Below the pieces are notes generated by a model. That model made no database searches, was not told the origin of the DNA, and worked only from the letters and a program-made list of their open reading frames with translations. The position numbers were made by a program, and so were the translations under genes. From Phialocephala subalpina (lineage: Eukaryota; Ascomycota; Leotiomycetes; Helotiales; Mollisiaceae), in the NCBI GenBank assembly GCA_900073065.1, contig FJOG01000002.1:3460184-3524183 (forward strand): a stretch of 64,000 nt of DNA, given 5' to 3'. Shown here in pieces: positions 58,140-64,000 of this stretch. Within the stretch, counting starts at the first letter, position 1; each line of letters begins with the position of its first letter.

Positions 58140-59580
58140 TCAAGCACCTATCAATGCTCTTCCGTAGTCGCCTCTATTCGGCAGGCGATTCGTGGTGTGG
58201 ATATGACATCTTGCAGGCGTCGTGTTTGTCAAGAAAACTGTTGTTATCAGCTACTATTTCCTAATATCAAGATGCAAATTTCACTTACTGCCACAATGGA
58301 AATCCAGTTCCATAAACCCAACAGGACTATGGATGCGGTAGTAATATGGATCTTCATCTCCAAATTCTCCAATCCAAGCGAAATATGTCTCCGGCAGGTG
58401 TTTCTTGAACAGAGCTAATCTGTGCTCTAAGACTGCTTCTGGATAGTATTCGTTGAAAGCGAGGAACAGGTTGATGATAGACTGCTGGTTTTCTGGTGGG
58501 AATTCGGATACTGGGCAGCCCTCTGTAACAAAAGTTAGCAAGACCTCAATGTCCCAGAAAACAAAGTACACTCACCAAAAGGCACAACCCTATTATCCTG
58601 CCTCGCACCAGCAAGATGCCTCTCATCAAAAGGATTCCACCTATCAGCCGGCAAACTCTTCCCATCCATGCCCTTACTCAACGTAGCCTTCTCCTGCAAC
58701 TCCTTCGGCAATCCCTGCATCAACTTCAAACTCTCCAACTCCTCCGTCCTAAACAACCTCAATCCAGCATGTGGTCCCTCATCAATCCTATCCGGTTCCG
58801 CTCCCATGAACGTCGGTCCGATCACCATTCTCTTCCCGAGAAATACGACGTTGAGACATAGATGATGGCCGAAAAATGTGTAGCCCCAGGGTGAATTGAG
58901 GGATGGTGTGCCAAAGAGACGGAAGTTGTAGGAGTGTTCGTTTAGGACTTTCTTGCCGTTTACGAGGTGTCCGAGGAAGTCATTTGTGAGGCAGCAGCCG
59001 AGGATTTTTTCGTAGCCTTGTTTTGAGGAGGAGGCTTTGAGGAGGGCGTGGATGGCGGTTTGGATTTCGGGGGTGCATTCGTCAAGTCGTAGTCCACCTT
59101 CAACATAGTCAGACTACTTCTGCAGATGTAAGGAGGGGGAGGCTACATACCTGGGTTCATGTAAAGCTCAGGATTCGACCATAACCTAAACTCATCATCC
59201 GTCACATCTCCACAATGCACAGCTTTCTTCTGCTCCTCACTCAAAATCTTCAATAACGCCTCTGTCTTCGCAATTGCCTCCTCAGTAGGCGCCCCCTCAT
59301 CCTCCGCATATTCATACAGTCCCTCTCTGACCTTGCCATCCGAAGTGAAGCCTTTGTACGGTTGTTCCAAATTCTTCTTCTCCAAACGATTGATCAACCA
59401 AGCAGGCGCCTCAATCTGTCTCCGCGACTCGCACCAACTCAACGCATCATGATCTGCAATTCCGGTAATTCGAGGATGTGTCGCAGATGGAATGATGTCG
59501 CGAAATGGGACTGCGGCGTCTGATCGAGGCTTGGTGGGGTCGTTGGTTTGGAGGTAGCCGGAATTGACTGGAGCTGCCAT
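58140..59580 (-). CDS. DUF3500 family protein
   Basis: Four exons (59151-59580, 58576-59097, 58289-58522, 58140-58237) give 427 residues with consistent phases. It matches the remembered DUF3500 pattern: FRLWSNPELYMNPGGLRLDEC, HSYNFRLFGTPSLNSPWGY, FFGHHLCLNVVFLGKRMVIG, PTFMGAEPD.IDEGPHAGLRLF, HSPVGFMELDFHCGIFL and a final NTTPARCHIHT segment. The several His residues suggest a metal or substrate site, but no biochemical role is established to my knowledge. Divergent from the FAH-family gene with ~417 bp between the starts, a hint they may be co-expressed. Confidence 0.85.
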
Positions 59581-59997
59581 CTTTGCAATCTATCCTGTCA
59601 GCAGATTCTCAATTACAGAATCACGTTGGAAGTAGAAAGGTATAGGGTGAGATGAGCATTTGTGTATTGATTCTAGAATACATTGTGGTATGAGAGTGGA
59701 CGCGTGGAGAGGTGTGGACGTGAAGATGCGGGTGTTGTCCTCGGGAGGATTCCAGCGAGGAATGGGGGGCTGAATGTGGGGAAGAGGGTCACGTGCAGTG
59801 CGGGGTCCACATTCTGCCCCGCCGGAAGAGCATTTGTCCACCTTTCAGTGGTGGAGCCGTGATGTTCTGCTGCAGCTTGGTAATGGAGGGGCAAGTTGGT
59901 GTGGGAGTTGTGCGTTGGAGTCAACGTCGTCTCCTTTCCTCGCTCATAATCTCATACGATTCCCCTGGATCCCTGATCAGATATTTGCAGCTTCACC
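59581..59997. promoter_or_regulatory. Divergent promoter DUF3500/FAH
   Basis: 417 bp between the two divergent starts. Contains a GCGGGG run (GTGCGGGGTCC near 59798) and CACGTG at 59791-59796, a generic E-box-like site. Both genes could share it. Confidence 0.45.
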
Positions 59998-61036
59998 ATG
60001 TCAATTCCAACCTTCAGTCGTGAGTATCAGCACCCTCTTTGTGGGTGATTGTGGGGACTTACGGAATGATCTAGGTTTGGTAAGATTCGTCTCAAAGTCA
60101 GGGAGTGAGACGTATATCGGTCAACCCACAGACAAGGAGGTTGATGTCGGAGTGGCAATTCGAGCAGGCAAAGATGTCGAGGTCGATGTGTACAGTGGCT
60201 CGTCAGTTTTGAGTCCTGGAAGCTCAACAGGAAAGACTCAGGTCATTGGAAAGTTGCTTTCTCCTTTGGCTGAATCAGAAGTGGGGACCATCAGATGTAT
60301 TGGACTGAATGTAAGTTTGAAATCTTGAAACCGTCCAGAATCTCCATGCTGAAATTCTTAGTATGTGCAACATGCACGTGAAGCAAAAATGGATATTCCA
60401 AAGATCCCAGTGGTGTTCATGAAGCCCAGCACATCTTTGGCGGACCCATATCCAGCGCCGACTGTGATCCCAAAGTTCACCCTCAAGGATGACAGCTGTG
60501 ACTATGAATCCGAGCTCGTGATCGTCATTGGCAAGAAATGCAAGGACGTGTCCGAAGCTCAAGCACTGGATTATGTTCTCGGCTACACTGCTTCCAACGA
60601 CGTGAGCAGCCGAAAAGAGCAATTCGCTCAAAGTCAATGGAGTTACAGCAAAGGCTTCGATGGCGCTTGCCCAATTGGTCCTGTGCTTGTGTCGAAAGAG
60701 CTAGTACCAGATCCAGCCAAGCTGAAATTGAGAGGATTGAAGAATGGGAAGGTGATGCAGGAGTGTGGTCTTGAGTGAGTATATTTATGTTGTGATTTCA
60801 ATTCGAGAACACGCTGACATTGTGGCAGCGACTTGATATTTTCAGTGCCAAAGATCGTGTCTTTCCTTTCTCAAGGAACGACTTTGAATCCAGGTACCAT
60901 CATCTTGACAGGAACACCAGCAGGAGTTGGCTTTAGCTTTGATCCAAAGGAGTATTTGAGAGAGGGAGATGAGTTTGCAGTTGAGATCTTGCCTTATATC
61001 GGGACGCTGGTCACCAAGTTTGAAGCAGAAAAATAG
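59998..61036 (+). CDS. Fumarylacetoacetate hydrolase (FAH) family protein
   Basis: Hydrolase/isomerase/decarboxylase of the FAH superfamily, acting on beta-diketo or 2-oxo acids with a divalent metal. Exons 59998-60019, 60075-60310, 60362-60774 and 60829-61036 give 292 residues. Metal-binding acidic residues lie in [18 protein letters not shown]; other hallmarks are [32 protein letters not shown] and the late [18 protein letters not shown]. Length matches the small FAHD1/2-like group. The first exon codes only seven residues plus one base (MSIPTFS/R), a common arrangement in this fungal subfamily. The exact substrate is not predictable. Confidence 0.92.
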
Positions 61037-61246
61037 GTTGTAGCATAAATCCTGAACAATAGAAATGCTTTGAAGACTTGTTCTTCACGAATTCGAGATC
61101 GAGAATTTAAGTTTAAAGGTTGTAAGCAATCACCAGAATTTGGGAGGAAGGAAGGCGAATCATGTGGTAGAAATCTTGGCGTTCCACCCCACTCCACTGC
61201 GATCGCGTCGCTGCAAACGCGTCAACAAATGTAACCATCGAAAACA

Positions 61247-62760
61247 ATGTATGGACTACATCAAACAGTCGCCTCGAAGGCCTCGATCAAGAGGAAATAT
61301 AGCGAATACAAGCAGGGCAAGAAGGAGGAAATACCCGTCGAAGAAGAGAAACCGAAAGATATCTATGACGAATATTTCGATGCGATTTACATGGATCACA
61401 GCAAACCTTGCTGGAGATGCAGATTGTCGAGAATACCAGTAGGATGTCCGCCGACTTCCCTGCGCACAATTAATAACTTCTTGTAAAGTGCCCAAAATCC
61501 GAGGAACCTGACGAGTTTTGTCGAAATTGCTACAGGCACTTTATGGAAGACACCGAAGGGGAATAGGCCTTCGATTGCATGCGAGACGACCTGGACAAAA
61601 ATGTGGAGAAAGATATTCCAAGTACCCACAATCAATTCAATGTTTCCTGCAGAGGCTAACATGATCATTCGCAGATATCCCAGGACTTGGTTCGGACGAA
61701 TGGTTCCTGCCAGCAACGGGTGGGATCTGGCTGAAGTTTCGAATGTCCTACAAACATCCCGGCTATCGATTGCGAAACCTAGACGAGTTTGCAAGAAGAA
61801 CGATTCTATACCGCAGCGAGCAGAAGCACTCATAGTCTTTACAGACCAGTTCCGTACCATTCGCAGATCCCCAATCTATTGCGAACCTATGACGGAGGAG
61901 ATACTTAAAGTATGTGCGAGCATACAAGTCAACATGCTGGAGATCACAAGGGAGAGCTGGAATCCGCTCAACGAGGAGAATATCGTAATTGCGACGCGCT
62001 ACAGGCGCTTGCACTCACCAATTACATAGGGTTTGTTTGTCACAGACTGGACGAACCAGAGGAGGTAGAGTTCGTGGAAAATGCTGGCTGGAACCCGAGT
62101 TCATCACAGCGCATGATGAGGACGACAATGTCACAGTCGAGGTCTCCAGGGTTGAAGACATGTCCGAGATAAACAAGAAGGGCGGATCGAAACTCCGCAC
62201 GCTTATCACCGATGTCTTTCGAGTGATACAGAATATGATTCTCAAGCCGAAGGGAGTGGAGCTTCCCACCATACTATGTGTCCTTTGCATTCTCAAGCTC
62301 ATACAAGAGGATCTGGAACCCCATCAGGAGTTTCTAACGGGCTTCGGCTTCTGGGGTGGGGAGCTTGAGGCAGCCTGGAACAATCTATGCAAGCTATACC
62401 ATCTAATTGCCAGAAATTATCATCCGATACAGGCGCACTAGCATAAAAGTCTTTACCGGCAGGCGGTTGGCCAAGAAGGTCTTTGGTCCGTCACTTATTT
62501 TAGGGAACTGCAGAAGATATGGATTGCCGATGGTATGCCTGTCTTCTGTTCATCTCCAAGTGAAGCTTGAAACACTGACGTTGTACTCAGGGTTCGACGA
62601 GAAGTACATGTATCTGTCGTTCCCAGATCGGCTCGAGCGCTTTGCCAAGGGAGATGACATGAGTTAGCAGGACGAGGAAGATGAGGACTCAAGTCCCGAG
62701 CCAACTCGGCCAAGGACTCTGCCGCTCGACTGGTCATTCAGCGCCCCCATCGAAGAACAT
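61247..62760 (+). pseudogene. Decayed zinc-cluster-type gene
   Basis: A plausible first exon from 61247 encodes KRKYSEYKQGKKEEIPVEEE, then DIYDEYFDAIYMDHSKPCWRCRLSRIP. A GTAGGA..AAG intron (61439-61486) joins it to CPKSEEPDEFCRNCYRHF, giving a Cys cluster like a fungal zinc binuclear domain, but the frame then ends at TAG near 61565. Downstream, protein-like stretches continue in different frames: AEVSNVLQTSRLSIAKP.., then LPTILCVLCILKLIQEDLEP.. to NYHPIQAH. After a TAG at 62440 the same frame resumes with SLYRQAVGQEGLWSVTYFRE, and across a further intron to FDEKYMYLSFPDRLERFAKG, followed by another TAG. Several in-frame TAGs and shifts suggest mutation of a once longer gene. Confidence 0.48.
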
Positions 62761-62908
62761 CCAAGTGAAAAACAATGGTAAGCCTAGCCTACCCGCATAT
62801 CAAATAAGAATGGTACACCGGTCCAAGGCAATGCCACAACAAAGGTTCTGCACCACTGCCTCACATCAACCTGCGTACAAAGTGTGCCATTCAATTACCA
62901 TGCTACCG

Positions 62909-63600
62909 CTATTCATACCTCACCTCAGACAACTCAACATCCTCTGGTGGCAAGAAGAGTTCCAATTGATACCCGTCCCCAGACAAGACTTGACCGCCCA
63001 CTCTGGATCGACTCCTCATTATCAACAAATCTTCCTTCCTCCCTTGTAGCAATGGATCGCGATACTGATGTAGATACGGTACTCGCAACTCACCAACCAT
63101 CTGTATAGCCTCCGATGAAGGTGACGACTTTCCAAGGAGTGGAATGGTTGGTCCATAGTTTTCTCGGATCCGGTGAGATGTTGGCGGAAAGTCTCATCAT
63201 GAGGAAACAATTTCGGTCGCCTACACCAGTTCGATTCTGTATCAACTTGCTAGCCATTTGCGAAAACTCCAAAGATTTCAAGTACCGCTTGGCGAACAGG
63301 TGTTCTTGAGCACGAGAGCCTCGAGCCGGACACTTCAAGATGCATTCACATCATCCAGGCCTCGCATCAGCGCATCATATTCGGGTCCGAGCAGTTTCCC
63401 TGGGCCGAACACCGGCAAAGACACACACAGTGGAAGGAGTATGGTGCCAAAATGCAATGTCGTGGTATTCAAAGGCGTCTGCCAATCGTTTTCAACGGAC
63501 ACGAGCAGAGGCGACAGTGTGGGCACACCTGAGCAGAGCATCCAAAACCTGCCCTGAGTCATTATAGTGCCGGAGCGGAGCTGAATCATGCTCGAATCAA
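62909..63600 (-). pseudogene. Copy C of the unknown three-member family, broken
   Basis: Recognisable pieces of the family in order, in several minus-strand frames: a YNDSGQVLDALLR segment near 63570, FGTILLPLC (63335-63607 frame), then QNRTGVGDRNCFLMMRLSAN and STPWKVVTFIGG (63090-63338 frame), and finally SGDGYQLELFLPPE (62909-63100 frame). At least two frame changes, near 63338 and 63100, and stops in between break it. It ends about 240 bp before the AT-rich block at the window end. Confidence 0.7.
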
Positions 63601-63839
63601 CTCTCAACGCTATGAAGCCACAATGCAGAAATACAATATGGCGAATAGAAGAAGCTGAATTTCGCGACGCACAAAGAGCTCATCTTGTTTCCTTTTTCGA
63701 GGTTTCTGGGCTGAGTGTAAGGCAGTATCAACTTAGCTTCATCCTCGATTATTGGTACCCGAAAACAATTGCGAGGCTGGACTCTATATAGTAATCCTAG
63801 AAAGACACATCACAAGTTGACGAATCATCGCGAAGATCA

Positions 63840-64000
63840 CCCGGCTGATAGCATTCCGTCAATGTATTTTCAAGATAAAATAAATAATCAAAATACTTTA
63901 TTTTAATTATTTCGAATTATTTTTATAATTTAAAAAATATAATATAATTTCGATTTTAATATAAAGTAATTAATAATATATATTTTATTAAAATAATTAA
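63840..64000. other. AT-rich block at window end
   Basis: The last ~160 bp are nearly all A/T with isolated TCG words, the same composition as the RIP-like block at 22.9-27.5 kb. Likely the edge of another degraded repeat region. Confidence 0.65.

Overview
The window is nuclear DNA from a filamentous ascomycete (Pezizomycotina). The evidence is: genes split by many short introns (about 45-60 nt, GT..AG, often with a CTRAC/CTGAC-like branch site), a secreted cellulase with a fungal CBM1 module, an ascomycete-type laccase ending in DSGL, Zn2Cys6 and C2H2 regulators, a Dal5-type permease, a fungal Rap1, and extremely AT-rich blocks whose repeat copies differ mainly by C-to-T/G-to-A changes, as left by repeat-induced point mutation (RIP). 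A Leotiomycetes/Helotiales-like origin is a guess from gene content, not shown by the sequence.

Layout. 1-5 kb: 3' part of a laccase, then four small genes with mitochondrial-looking N-termini. 5-10 kb: a SWF1-like DHHC palmitoyltransferase divergent from a RAP1-like telomere protein. 10.5-12.5 kb: a degenerate flavoprotein joined to ankyrin-like repeats. 14-18 kb: GH5_5 endoglucanase with CBM1, then an FAD monooxygenase. 18.5-19.4 kb: pseudogene of an unknown family (copy A). 20-22.3 kb: a divergent pair of C2H2 zinc-finger genes. 22.5-27.7 kb: repeat island with no genes: two RIP-mutated copies of a terminal-inverted-repeat element, a palindrome-rich GC island, and an assembly gap. 29.9-37.7 kb: MAM3/CNNM, an ataxin-10/Ctr86-like protein with an N-terminal Cys4 motif, and a BTB protein. 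38.7-45.9 kb: a co-oriented group (Zn2Cys6 regulator, Dal5-type permease, phytanoyl-CoA dioxygenase-like enzyme) that may form a small catabolic or specialised-metabolism cluster. 47.5-48.3 kb: intact member (copy B) of the unknown family. 49.3-53.6 kb: M20 carboxypeptidase, an exact 250-bp tandem duplication, a small possible secreted protein, and a conserved-looking unknown protein. 54.7-61 kb: cytochrome P450, DUF3500 protein, FAH-family hydrolase. 61.2-63.6 kb: a decayed zinc-cluster gene and broken copy C of the unknown family, running into another AT-rich block at the window end.

Exon junctions given below were placed by hand from reading-frame continuity, splice signals and remembered family patterns; every multi-exon model listed with a protein length was checked for a total divisible by three. 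No database search was possible. The most interesting points are the three-copy unknown family (one intact, two decayed), the TIR element pair with flanking repeats and nearby palindromes, the flavoprotein that has lost both expected catalytic positions, and a 459-N gap in the permease gene that the sequence argues is not real.
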